Below are positions 7,247-15,935 of a stretch of 64,000 bases of DNA, one piece after another (position 1 is the first letter of the stretch; each line of letters starts with the position of its first letter). This stretch comes from Prevotellamassilia timonensis (GTDB taxonomy: Bacteria > Bacteroidota > Bacteroidia > Bacteroidales > Bacteroidaceae). The stretch is taken from the NCBI RefSeq assembly GCF_900106785.1, contig NZ_LT629843.1, forward strand, positions 114,242 through 178,241, given 5' to 3'. The notes beneath the pieces were generated by a model that saw only the letters and a program-made list of their open reading frames with translations, made no database searches and was not told where the DNA came from. Both the position numbers and the translations under genes were made by a program.

Positions 7247-9688
7247 ATGAAAATATCACGTCTCATATTATTGGCAGCCATGTTGTCAGCCGCACCGGCA
7301 GCCATGCCCGTTGCGGCAAGCAACGACTTGCAGTCGGCATCGCGCTGGAGTTACTATCTGTCGTACCACAATGCCACCCAAACCCTTGCTGTGGGCAATG
7401 TGGTGTACACCCTGTTCAACGGCAATTTGCTGGCTTACGATGCCGAAACGCAGAGCAGTTACGAAATAGACAAACTGTCGTGCGGCCTGGTGCGCAAGGG
7501 CATTAGCAGCATAGGGTGGTCCGACAGCCAAAAGTGTATTGTGGCCTTGTACGACGACAACAGCGTCGACCTCATCTATCCCGACAAGGGCGATGGGGCG
7601 ACGGGGCGTTTCAGTGTGTTCAACATACCGCAGATAAAGAACTACATTGACGACCAGGTGACAACAAGCCGCATGAATGTGTATGGCGACTGGGCTTGCA
7701 TTGTGGCCAACAAGGGCGTGATTGTGGTCAACTTGAAAGACCGTACCATACAGGGCTATTACCAGATAGGCTCCGATGTGATCGACGCCATAGTGGTAAA
7801 CGGACGGGTGTATGCCGCCAGGAGCAACCAGGTGGTATGCGGTAGCATGACGGCTGGCAACCCCTACAACTACGACGACCCCAACCAATGGAAACCCGTG
7901 CTTACCGAACACGTGGTGGGCGGCTTTGTGGGCAGTCAGGCCGGTGTGTATATCATGGAAACCGGCGGCATATATTTGATGCAGGAGGCTGCCGACGGCA
8001 CACCGAGCTGTACCAAAATATCAAGTATCGAGCATGTATTGGCCGGTTCGGCCAATGGCAAATATGTGCAGTTTATCAGTCCGTTGCATGTGGCCGTGCT
8101 TGTCGACACCGACTATGCTACCGACAAGGTGGTACTCAATGTAACCACCCCCAATGGGCGCACGGTGCCGAGCATCACACGCACCGCTGGCGGCACGCTC
8201 TACTTTGCCGAACAGTACGACGGACTGAATGCCTACAACCTGCCAGCCTCTGAAAAAGGAAGTACCGTGGAACTGCCTGCCGCTGCGGGCAAGGTAGGCG
8301 ACTTCGGACCGCGCCACAAGGAAAGTTACGACCTAAAAGTGGTGGACGGCGGTTTGTATGTGTCGGGAGGCTTGTTCGGCACCGAGGGCTGCGAGGGCTT
8401 TTTGGGTTATTATGACGGGCAGACATGGAGCGACATGGACGAGGACAATGTGACAGCCAGGCTGAAGGAAGTGCACAACCGTGCACCATATTATATGTCG
8501 ATGATAAATATTGACGTCGACCCGGCTGACGCCACCCATGTGCGCGCAGTAAGTTATGGCGCAGGTGTGCTCGACTACAAGGACGGCAAAATTGCCAACA
8601 TCTATAACTGCAGTACCACCAACGACGTGTTGGCCAGTGCCACATCGAATGAGGCAACCAAGAATGGTCGTGTACTTGTGGGAGGTGGCACTTTCGACAG
8701 CGAAGGCAACTATTGGGTGTGCAACAACCGTTCGCACACCCTGTTGGCCGTACAGACACGTGGCGGCGACTGGCAACCGGTGCCATGTGAGGCACTGGAC
8801 GGACACAAACGTGCCGAAAAGATATTGTTCGACTCGCGTGGCTGGGCCTGGGTGAGTGTGCGTCTGACCACCAGCTCGCAGACCAGTGGATTGGGGGCTT
8901 TCGACTTTAGCGGCACCATCAACAGCACGTCCGACGACCGCTCGGCTTTCCGCCATACAGTGTATAACGAAGACAACGCGCCTTGCGACATTCGCGAGGT
9001 GAAAACCATTGCCGAGGACCAGAATGGCCGCATTTGGTTTGGCTGCACCACGGGCGTGTATATGATAGATGACCCCGATGCGTGGTTCTCAGACAACCGC
9101 TGCTATGCCGTACAGCCCAAAGTGCCGCGCAACGATGGCACCAACTATGCCGACTACCTGCTCAATGGCGCCAATGTGTCGGCCATCGTGGTGGACGGCG
9201 GCAACCGCAAGTGGATTGGCACCGTGGGGGCTGGCATCTACCTCGTCAACGAGGACGGCACCGAGGTGCTTGGCCATTGCACGGCGGACGATTCGCCATT
9301 GATATCGAATGTGGTCAACGACATGGCCCTCGACTCTAAAACTGGCAAACTGTACATTGCCACCGAAGATGGACTTTGTGCCTACGACACCGGCGTGACA
9401 GAGGCACAGCCCTCTTTGCACAAAAACAACATCAAAGCATATCCCAACCCCGTGCGTCCTGAATACAGCGGCGACCTTACCATCACCGGCCTGACAGAGA
9501 ATGCTGAGGTTAAAGTGCTGAGCAGTGCGCAACAGTTAGTAGCCCGTGGCAACAGCGTGGGCGGCTCATGGCAATGGGACTTGTCGCAACAAAACACGGG
9601 CCAGCGCGTAGCTCCCGGTGTGTACTACATCATGGTGGCTACAGCCGATGGCAAAACAAGTGTGGCCACCAAGGTGGTGGTGATGTGA
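7247..9688 (+). CDS. porZ: PorZ-like type IX secretion protein (beta-propellers, C-terminal sorting domain)
   Basis: This 813-residue secreted protein has a signal peptide (MKISRLILLAAMLSAAPAAM). It begins MKIS at 7247; an earlier in-frame ATG at 7223 would spoil the signal peptide. Two propeller-like regions follow. The motifs include GNVVYTLFNGNLLAYDAET near the start, and later IWFGCTTGVYMIDD, RKWIGTVGAGIYLVNEDG and LYIATEDGLCAYD of the two-component-regulator propeller type. The C-terminus (AYPNPVRPEYSGDLTITGL to GVYYIMVATADGKTSVATK) is a T9SS type A sorting domain. In Porphyromonas, PorZ is part of the cell-surface complex that attaches A-LPS to T9SS cargo. Its presence implies a working T9SS in this organism. 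Confidence 0.85.
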   Translation: MKISRLILLAAMLSAAPAAMPVAASNDLQSASRWSYYLSYHNATQTLAVGNVVYTLFNGNLLAYDAETQSSYEIDKLSCGLVRKGISSIGWSDSQKCIVALYDDNSVDLIYPDKGDGATGRFSVFNIPQIKNYIDDQVTTSRMNVYGDWACIVANKGVIVVNLKDRTIQGYYQIGSDVIDAIVVNGRVYAARSNQVVCGSMTAGNPYNYDDPNQWKPVLTEHVVGGFVGSQAGVYIMETGGIYLMQEAADGTPSCTKISSIEHVLAGSANGKYVQFISPLHVAVLVDTDYATDKVVLNVTTPNGRTVPSITRTAGGTLYFAEQYDGLNAYNLPASEKGSTVELPAAAGKVGDFGPRHKESYDLKVVDGGLYVSGGLFGTEGCEGFLGYYDGQTWSDMDEDNVTARLKEVHNRAPYYMSMINIDVDPADATHVRAVSYGAGVLDYKDGKIANIYNCSTTNDVLASATSNEATKNGRVLVGGGTFDSEGNYWVCNNRSHTLLAVQTRGGDWQPVPCEALDGHKRAEKILFDSRGWAWVSVRLTTSSQTSGLGAFDFSGTINSTSDDRSAFRHTVYNEDNAPCDIREVKTIAEDQNGRIWFGCTTGVYMIDDPDAWFSDNRCYAVQPKVPRNDGTNYADYLLNGANVSAIVVDGGNRKWIGTVGAGIYLVNEDGTEVLGHCTADDSPLISNVVNDMALDSKTGKLYIATEDGLCAYDTGVTEAQPSLHKNNIKAYPNPVRPEYSGDLTITGLTENAEVKVLSSAQQLVARGNSVGGSWQWDLSQQNTGQRVAPGVYYIMVATADGKTSVATKVVVM

Positions 9689-9695
9689 TGTTAGC

Positions 9696-9881
9696 AAACA
9701 AGTTGACGGGTTAACAAGTTGACGGGTTAACGGGTAAGTTTGTCAAGCTTTTAAGATCCTTACCAGTCTGACTTTGACATAACAAGTAGAGTACTGCATA
9801 CTTACCCGTAAACCCGTCAACTTATGAACTTGTCAACCCGTAAACTTGTCAACTTTTCAACTTGTAAACTCGTCAACCCGT
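9696..9881. repeat. GTCAACCCGT-type intergenic repeat, inverted arms
   Basis: The left part repeats AAGTTGACGGGTTAAC and ends in CGGGTAAGTTTG. The right part begins CATACTTACCCGTAAACCCG and repeats (A)CTTGTCAACCCGTAAA several times up to the next start codon. The two halves are inverted copies around a 45-base centre. Related stretches occur at 36791-36825, 55790-55820 and 63566-63650. This leaves no room for a separate promoter, so the element may carry the regulatory signals of the antiporter gene. Confidence 0.8.
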
Positions 9882-12158
9882 ATGGAATCGTTTATATCCG
9901 ACCTTGCGCTCATACTCATCTCGGCAAGCCTCGTGACGCTGGTGTTCAAGCGTCTCAAGCAACCATTGGTGTTAGGCTATATTGTGGCTGGCTTTTTAGC
10001 AGGGCCACACATGCCTTATACCCCCAGCGTGAGCGATATGAGCAGCATACACACATGGGCCGACATAGGCGTCATATTCTTGATGTTTACGCTCGGCCTC
10101 GAGTTTTCGTTCAAAAAAATAGTCAAGATGGGCATCGGCCCCGTCATAGCCGCTTGCAGTGTCATGTTCTGCATGATGAGTGTGGGCAACATGGTAGGGC
10201 ACCTGTTTGGCTGGGGCAGCATGAACAGTCTGTTCCTTGGCGGCATGCTTGCCATGTCCAGCACCACCATCATTTACAAAGCCTTTGACGACCTCGGGCT
10301 GCGGCAGCAAAAGTTTGCGGGCGAGGTGCTCTCCGTACTCATCTTAGAGGACATACTCGGCATATTGCTCATGGTAGTGCTCAGCGCATTAGCCGTGTCG
10401 CGCCAGTTTCAGGGTATGGAACTCGTAGGCAGCCTTTTCAAACTTGGCTTCTTCCTCATACTATGGTTCGTGGTGGGCGTGTACATCATACCCATATTTT
10501 TGCGCCGCACCCACCGGTTCTTGAACAAGGAGACACTCCTTGTGGTGAGCATCGGACTCTGCTTTCTGTTAGTCGTCATAGCCGGCAAGGTCGGTTACAG
10601 TTCGGCCTTCGGGGCCTTTATGATGGGAAGCATCTTGGCCGAGACGGTAGAGGCCGAAAAGATTGAGCGCGTGGTGTCACCCGTCAAGGACCTCTTTGGA
10701 GCCATATTCTTTGTGTCGGTGGGCATGTTGGTCGACCCCGCTGTGCTGGTCGCCTATTGGCTGCCCATAGTGGTGCTGTGCATCGCCATCATTGTGGGGC
10801 AGGCCGTGTTTGGCACCACCAGCTTCTTGCTTTCGGGCCAACCCCTGCGCATCGCGGTGCAAGGCGGTTTCTCGTTGGCACAAATCGGTGAGTTCGCCTT
10901 TATTATAGCCTCGCTTGGCATATCGCTCGGCGTGACAAGCGACTTCCTTTACCCCGTAGTGGTAGCTGTCAGCATTATCACAACTTTCTTCACCCCCTAC
11001 ATGATAAGGGCCGCTCAGCCTGCATGCCGTCTGCTTGAACGTGTGGTGCCGCAAAATGTGATGCACCGCTTGATGGAACGCGGCACACATGCCGGGGGCC
11101 AATCTGCTGTTGCAGCCACCGATGGTGTGTGGAAACGCCTGCTCATGGCTCTGGTCAGCCAGGTGGGGGCCTACCTTACCCTCAGTGTAGCCGTCATACT
11201 CATATCCTTCACTGTGTTGCTACCCTTGTGCCGCGGCGCATTAGGCCATTGGCCGGGCAATGTGGCGTGCGGCCTGCTCACAGTGTTAGTGGCTTCGCCC
11301 TTTTTGCGCGCCATCGTCATGCGCAAAAATCATTCTGACGAATGGAAACAGTTGCGCCGCCGCAGCCGCATGAACCATGTCGGGCTGTGGGTTACATTTG
11401 GTGTGCGATATGCACTGGCCACGGCAGCCATATATTATGTCATCAACTTTCTGTCACCCTTCTGGTGGGTATGGAACACACTCGCCTCGGTGCTGATAGT
11501 AGCGCTCATCATCGTTTCACGCCACGTCAAGTGGGTCAGCATCAAAATGGAGCGCGTGTTCTTGCAGAATTTGCGCTCGCGCGAGGTGATGGCGCAAACC
11601 AATACGGCAGGCGAGCCCGGTTATGCCGGCCGGCTTAACAGCCGCAACATTCACATTGCCGAACTCGAGGTGCCCGAAGACTCCGCTTGGGGCGGGTGCC
11701 ACCTGCGCCACCTTGGGTTCAGCCACCACGACGGGGTGATGATAGCTGCCATTGTGCGTGGCAGCCACCGCATCAATGTGCCCGATGGCGACACCATGAT
11801 ATTTCCGGGCGACCGCATCGAGGCCATTGGCAGTGACGAAAGTTTGCAGCTTTTTCAGCAGCGCATGAACCACGAACTGGCTGTGCTGCCGCAAACCGCA
11901 AGCAAATTATTGCTGCGCCGCCTGCTCGTACGCGAGGGCAGTCCGCTCATAGGTACCGCGCTACGCGACAGCGGCATACGCTCAGAGTATCACTGCATGG
12001 CAGTAGGTTTTGAAGACGCCGATGGCAATATCGAACCCGCCACAGCCGAACGCGTCATTGTGCGCCACGATGCCATTTGGGTTGTGGGCGAGGACGACTC
12101 GCTGCACACTCTGTTGCACAACATGATGCCGCCAAAGACAGCACAAAATTCTAAGTAG
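9882..12158 (+). CDS. CPA2-type cation:proton antiporter with C-terminal RCK_C domains
   Basis: This 758-residue inner-membrane protein of the KefB/CPA2 type exchanges K+ or Na+ for H+. The N-terminal transporter region (about 1-390) has a dozen hydrophobic segments and family motifs PLVLGYIVAGFLAGPH, FTLGLEFSFKK, AMSSTTIIYKAF and GGFSLAQIGEFAFI. A second group of membrane segments lies at about 420-550. The tail holds two TrkA-C (RCK_C)-like modules (about 595-660 and 675-750) with EVPEDSAWGGCHLRHL and GSPLIGTALRDSGI, but no nucleotide-binding RCK_N. The start at 9882 is chosen because the upstream in-frame ATGs read into the repeat. It lies next to trkA, which fits shared K+ homeostasis. 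Confidence 0.9.
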   Translation: MESFISDLALILISASLVTLVFKRLKQPLVLGYIVAGFLAGPHMPYTPSVSDMSSIHTWADIGVIFLMFTLGLEFSFKKIVKMGIGPVIAACSVMFCMMSVGNMVGHLFGWGSMNSLFLGGMLAMSSTTIIYKAFDDLGLRQQKFAGEVLSVLILEDILGILLMVVLSALAVSRQFQGMELVGSLFKLGFFLILWFVVGVYIIPIFLRRTHRFLNKETLLVVSIGLCFLLVVIAGKVGYSSAFGAFMMGSILAETVEAEKIERVVSPVKDLFGAIFFVSVGMLVDPAVLVAYWLPIVVLCIAIIVGQAVFGTTSFLLSGQPLRIAVQGGFSLAQIGEFAFIIASLGISLGVTSDFLYPVVVAVSIITTFFTPYMIRAAQPACRLLERVVPQNVMHRLMERGTHAGGQSAVAATDGVWKRLLMALVSQVGAYLTLSVAVILISFTVLLPLCRGALGHWPGNVACGLLTVLVASPFLRAIVMRKNHSDEWKQLRRRSRMNHVGLWVTFGVRYALATAAIYYVINFLSPFWWVWNTLASVLIVALIIVSRHVKWVSIKMERVFLQNLRSREVMAQTNTAGEPGYAGRLNSRNIHIAELEVPEDSAWGGCHLRHLGFSHHDGVMIAAIVRGSHRINVPDGDTMIFPGDRIEAIGSDESLQLFQQRMNHELAVLPQTASKLLLRRLLVREGSPLIGTALRDSGIRSEYHCMAVGFEDADGNIEPATAERVIVRHDAIWVVGEDDSLHTLLHNMMPPKTAQNSK

Positions 12159-12268
12159 CTGGTTCTGAATTATTTATACATTGAAGGAGACATCTGCGCC
12201 TCGGGAGCGAGCTTTCAATGTAATAATGACACCTACTGACTGTACAATATAATTTTGAACACCCACTT
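12153..12268. repeat. Foldback intergenic element, copy 2
   Basis: It starts within the last codons of the antiporter gene. AAGTAGCTGGTTCTGAATTAT is an imperfect inverted copy of ATAATTTTGAACACCCACTT at the right end. ACATTGAA and TTCAATGT pair inside. The right end matches that of the element before the YitT gene (TAATTTTGAACACC(T/C)ACTT), and it brings a TAATTTTG box about 20 bases before trkA. Confidence 0.65.
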
Positions 12269-12276
12269 AAGGAACA

Positions 12277-13620
12277 ATGAAAATAATCATAGCCGGAGCC
12301 GGCGCCGTGGGCACACACCTGGCCAAGCTCCTGTCGCGTGAAAACCACGACATCACACTCATGGACGAGTCGCCCGAAAAGCTGGAGGACATCTCGTCCA
12401 ACCTCGACATACTCACCCTGCCGCTTCCCCCATCGTCCATATCGGCACTGCAAGAGGCTGAGGTGGGAAATGCCGACCTCTTTATTGGCGTCACCCCCGA
12501 TGAGGCACATAACATGACTGCCTGTATGCTGGCCTCAAAACTTGGTGCTAAAAAGACGGTGGCGCGAGTGGACAACTTTGAGTACACTCTACCGCAGCAC
12601 CGCGAGTTTTTCAAAACGGTGGGCATCGGCTCCATCATCTACCCCGAAATGCTGGCTGGACAGGAAATATTGCACAACATCAAGCGCAGCTGGATACGCC
12701 AATGGTGGGAAGTGCAGGACGGTGCCCTCATTCTGCTCGGCGTAAAGGTGCGCTCCAATGCGCAGATACTTGACCAACCGCTCAAAAACCTTTGCGGCCC
12801 CGAATCGCCCTATCACATTGTGGCGGTTAAACGTGGCGACGACACCGTCATACCCCATGGCGGCGACTGCTTGCGCGCACTTGATGTGGTTTACTTCATG
12901 ACCACGCCGAAGTACGTCAACTACATACGCGACATTGCCGGCAAGGAGGAGTACCCCGATGTGTCAAACGTGTTCATCATGGGCGGTGGCAGCACAGCCG
13001 TGCATCTGGCCAACGCCATGCCCGACTATATGCACGCCAAAATAATTGAAGCTGATGCGCACCGTGCCCAACGCCTCAACGAGGTGGTGACCAACCGGCA
13101 TGCCATGATCATACACGGCGACGGACGCGACCTGTCTTTGCTCGAGGAGGAAGGCATACGCAAGGCACAAGCCTTCTGCGCGCTGACCGAGAACTCCGAA
13201 ACCAACATTCTGGCCTGCTTGGCTGCCAAACGCCTCGGTGTGCGCAAAACGGTGGCCATGGTCGAAAACACCGACTATATAGGCATGGCCGAAAGCCTTG
13301 ACATTGGTACCATCATCAACAAAAAGACCTTTGCCGCCAGCCACATCTACCAAATGATGCTCAAAGCCGACATCACGTCGGTCAAGAGTTTGACCGTGGC
13401 CAATGCCGATGTGGCAGAGTTCAGTGTGTCGGCCGAGGCCAAAATCACCCGCAAACCGGTCAAGGACCTCGAACTGCCGTCGAGCGTCACCCTTGGCGGC
13501 CTGGTGCGAGCCGGACATGGCGAACTTATCAATGGCTCAACGCTCATCAAACCCGGCGACACCGTGGTGGCCTTCTGCCTGAGCGGTGGCATCAAGAAAC
13601 TCGAAAAATACTTCAAATAA
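12277..13620 (+). CDS. trkA: Trk potassium uptake system NAD-binding protein TrkA
   Basis: This 447-residue peripheral membrane protein gates the TrkH K+ channel in response to NAD(H) or ATP. It consists of two tandem RCK units. The first Rossmann motif is IIAGAGAVGTHLAKLLS at residues 3-19, and the second is IMGGGSTAVHLANAMP near 230-246. Each is followed by a TrkA-C-like module; the second ends near GSTLIKPGDTVVAFC. Length is normal. The usual partner trkH is not adjacent: pepT follows after 9 bases and an antiporter precedes. The TAATTTTG sequence of the upstream foldback element may serve as its -7 box. Confidence 0.95.
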   Translation: MKIIIAGAGAVGTHLAKLLSRENHDITLMDESPEKLEDISSNLDILTLPLPPSSISALQEAEVGNADLFIGVTPDEAHNMTACMLASKLGAKKTVARVDNFEYTLPQHREFFKTVGIGSIIYPEMLAGQEILHNIKRSWIRQWWEVQDGALILLGVKVRSNAQILDQPLKNLCGPESPYHIVAVKRGDDTVIPHGGDCLRALDVVYFMTTPKYVNYIRDIAGKEEYPDVSNVFIMGGGSTAVHLANAMPDYMHAKIIEADAHRAQRLNEVVTNRHAMIIHGDGRDLSLLEEEGIRKAQAFCALTENSETNILACLAAKRLGVRKTVAMVENTDYIGMAESLDIGTIINKKTFAASHIYQMMLKADITSVKSLTVANADVAEFSVSAEAKITRKPVKDLELPSSVTLGGLVRAGHGELINGSTLIKPGDTVVAFCLSGGIKKLEKYFK

Positions 13621-13629
13621 CAGACCACT

Positions 13630-14853
13630 ATGGATATAGTAGAAAGATTTCTGAACTACGTCAGCTTCGACACCCAAAGTGCCGAGGACGCTGACACCAC
13701 GCCAAGCACAGCCAAGCAACTTAAACTGGCTGAATATCTGCGCGACGAACTCAAGGGCATTGGCATGACCGATGTCGAGATGGACGAGAATGGTTATGTG
13801 TATGCCACTCTGCCTGCCAACACCGACAAGGAGGTGCCCACCATTGGCTTTATTTCGCACATGGACACCAGTCCCGATTGCTCGGGGGCTAACATCAAGC
13901 CCCGCATTGTCAAGGCCTACGATGGCAACGACATTGTGCTCGATGCCGAGGCCGGCATCGTAACCTCGCCCGCCAAATTTCCCGAATTGCTCGACCATGT
14001 AGGGCAGGACATCATCGTTACCGACGGCCACACCCTGCTCGGTGCCGACGACAAGGCCGGCATAGCCGAGATTGTACAGGCCATGGACTACCTTATCAAT
14101 CACCCCGAAATCAAGCACGGACGTGTGCGCGTGGGGTTCAACCCCGACGAGGAAATTGGGCTTGGCGCCCACAAGTTTGATGTGAAAAAGTTCGACTGCG
14201 CATGGGGCTACACCATGGACGGTGGCGAACTGGGCGAACTTGAATACGAAAACTTTAATGCTGCCAGCGCAAAGGTTGAGGTGCGTGGTGTGAGCGTACA
14301 CCCGGGCTATGCCAAGGGCAAAATGATCAATGCCGCACGTGTGGCCGCCGAATTTGCGGCCGAAATGCCCGTGACCGAAACGCCCGAACAGACTGTGGAG
14401 TATGAGGGCTTTTACCACCTGCTTGGCATTGAGGGCAATGTGGAGCACGCCACTCTCAGCTACATCATACGCGACCACGACCGCCAGCGCTTCGAGCAGC
14501 GCAAAGCTTTTGTGCAAAAGGCTGCCGAGTGGCTCAACGAGCGCTATGGCCAAGGCACGGTGACTGTCACCATCAACGACCAATATTACAACATGCGCGA
14601 AAAAATTGAACCCGTGCCCCATGTGGTAAACATTGTGCTCGACGCCATGAAAGCATGCCACATACCCTCAAGGGTGCGTGCCATTCGTGGTGGCACCGAT
14701 GGCGCACAACTCTCATTTATGGGTTTGCCCTGTCCCAACATCTTTGCCGGCGGGCTCAACTTCCACGGGCCTCACGAGTTCTTGCCTATCCCCTCTATGC
14801 AGAAGGCGTCAGAACTGGTGGTGAAGATTGTCGAACTGACGGCACAAATGTAG
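13630..14853 (+). CDS. pepT: Peptidase T (tripeptide aminopeptidase)
   Basis: This 407-residue cytoplasmic zinc peptidase of family M20B removes the N-terminal residue from tripeptides. Metal and catalytic motifs are in order: ISHMDTSPD (around residue 77), [15 protein letters not shown] (about 133-147), [15 protein letters not shown] (about 171-185), and the Asp in [14 protein letters not shown] (about 197-206). The C-terminal metal-ligand region has [15 protein letters not shown]. Length is typical. It starts 9 bases after trkA, so co-transcription is likely even though the functions are unrelated. A 14-bp perfect hairpin follows about 90 bases downstream. A long minus-strand frame across the gene is a shadow. 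Confidence 0.97.
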   Translation: MDIVERFLNYVSFDTQSAEDADTTPSTAKQLKLAEYLRDELKGIGMTDVEMDENGYVYATLPANTDKEVPTIGFISHMDTSPDCSGANIKPRIVKAYDGNDIVLDAEAGIVTSPAKFPELLDHVGQDIIVTDGHTLLGADDKAGIAEIVQAMDYLINHPEIKHGRVRVGFNPDEEIGLGAHKFDVKKFDCAWGYTMDGGELGELEYENFNAASAKVEVRGVSVHPGYAKGKMINAARVAAEFAAEMPVTETPEQTVEYEGFYHLLGIEGNVEHATLSYIIRDHDRQRFEQRKAFVQKAAEWLNERYGQGTVTVTINDQYYNMREKIEPVPHVVNIVLDAMKACHIPSRVRAIRGGTDGAQLSFMGLPCPNIFAGGLNFHGPHEFLPIPSMQKASELVVKIVELTAQM

Positions 14854-14941
14854 TAACGTGCTGGTCTTGACGAATTGATGCACGTCCCTTTGTCACGTCT
14901 ATCCGTCCAGCGTCACAAATACATAAATACTATTAAAACGT

Positions 14942-14990
14942 AATTAGGGGCGGGCTGGTCGAGAGTAATCTCACAGGCCCGCCCCTAATT
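14942..14990. terminator. Strong hairpin after pepT
   Basis: AATTAGGGGCGGGC and GCCCGCCCCTAATT form a perfect 14-bp stem around a 21-base loop. No long T-run follows, but the position about 90 bases after the pepT stop suits a terminator. Confidence 0.65.
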
Positions 14991-15020
14991 GTGTCTTAAC
15001 CTGTAAATCTGACAGGAAAC

Positions 15021-15170
15021 GCTACCACTAATGGGGGCGACGCGTCCCGCGTCGGGAAAATGTCATGTTCAAACACCCAATAAAGGCTCACAGACAGCAC
15101 TAATTACACGCCTATCTGTGAGCCTTTGCCTTAATGCCCGACGCGGGACGCGTCGCCCCCATTAGTGCTT
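15021..15170. repeat. GC-rich nested palindromic element, copy 1
   Basis: The left arm CACTAATGGGGGCGACGCGT... (15026-15056) is matched by a right arm at 15137-15167 ending CCCCCATTAGTG. Inside, AAAGGCTCACAG pairs with CTGTGAGCCTTT (15083-15127). The same element, inverted, occurs at 57114-57243. It has no coding capacity and looks like a small non-autonomous repeat. Confidence 0.8.
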
Positions 15171-15235
15171 GCGTTTAGTGGTAGCGTTTAGTGATAGCGT
15201 TTAATGCTTGCGTTTAGTGATAGCGTTTAGTGCTC
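15171..15235. repeat. 13-bp tandem repeat
   Basis: GCGTTTAGTGATA-like units begin at 15171, 15184, 15197, 15210 and 15223. That is five copies with minor changes, directly after the palindromic element. Confidence 0.75.
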
Positions 15236-15247
15236 CACCACATCACA

Positions 15248-15754
15248 CCCATATTTCGTTAATCATGCAATTTGCCTACACCCTACACTTTTTGCATGCA
15301 CTGCATTGATTATCAATTCGTTACAGAGTGTAGGTAACATCGTTTTCCGCCTGCACTTATCTGCACTTGCCTACACGTAAACACTACCACCGCTCTGCAG
15401 CCACAGCAGCATGACGCCATGTCAGCGCAAGGGCGGTGATACAATAACGGGAGGCAGTCGTTTCGGTTGCTCTTACCCAAAAATCGCTCCCCCTATGCCA
15501 AAAAGTGTAAGTGGCATAACCAATCATGCAAACAGATACTGACGTGTATAATAAGGGGCAAACACCGTGCAAATAAGTGTAAACAGCGTGCAAATAAGTG
15601 CAGGTAGTGCAAACAGCGTATAGGCAAAAAACGAGGTTACCTACACTACGTAATAGACTGATAATCAGCGCAGTGCAGGCAAGAAGTGCAAGATGCAAGT
15701 AATTTGCAATGTAACTTTTCGGGTGGGTTGCGCGAACAATGAAATCTGTTTTTC
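15248..15754. repeat. Long intergenic repeat element R, copy 1
   Basis: The outer parts are inverted copies rich in TGCACT/TGCCTACA words: the left half contains GATTATCAATTCGTTACAG with GTGTAGGTAACAT, and the right half contains GAGGTTACCTACAC and GACTGATAATCAGC. The centre (about 15445-15520) includes GGGAGGCAGTCGTTTCGGTT and AAAAATCGCTCCCCCTATGC. The same order and orientation recur at 56464-57073, including the closing TTTCGGGTGGGTTGCGCGA. No convincing gene is seen; a minus-strand frame is discussed in the findings. Between 15755 and 15853 I see nothing. Confidence 0.7.
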
Positions 15755-15853
15755 AAGGCAAGCATTGCACCTGTTCCTATTTAAGCAAACAATAATCCGA
15801 ATGCTCAGAAGAATTATCATAACCGCCCAAAAGTGCTTTTTCAGCATATAAAG

Positions 15854-15885
15854 TTTGCAAAACCACTGATTTTGTTGTACTTTTG
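15854..15885 (+). promoter_or_regulatory. Probable promoter of the first GH95 gene
   Basis: TTTG at 15854-15857 and TACTTTTG at 15878-15885 are separated by 20 bases, close to the Bacteroidetes consensus. The predicted leader is about 75 nt. The sequence is unlike the promoter of the second GH95 copy; homology between the copies begins only at about 15936. Confidence 0.65.
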
Positions 15886-15935
15886 CTGCATGTATTTTGC
15901 ATTATTGCAACACACAGCAAAACAATATACAAATC

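Noticed and set aside
7286-7912. 208-codon minus-strand ORF in porZ, and others at 8175-8956
   Set aside because: Shadow frames of the PorZ gene; no start signals or motifs.
13537-14661. 374-codon minus-strand ORF opposite pepT
   Set aside because: Complete overlap with a clear pepT gene; His/Val-rich shadow translation without domains.
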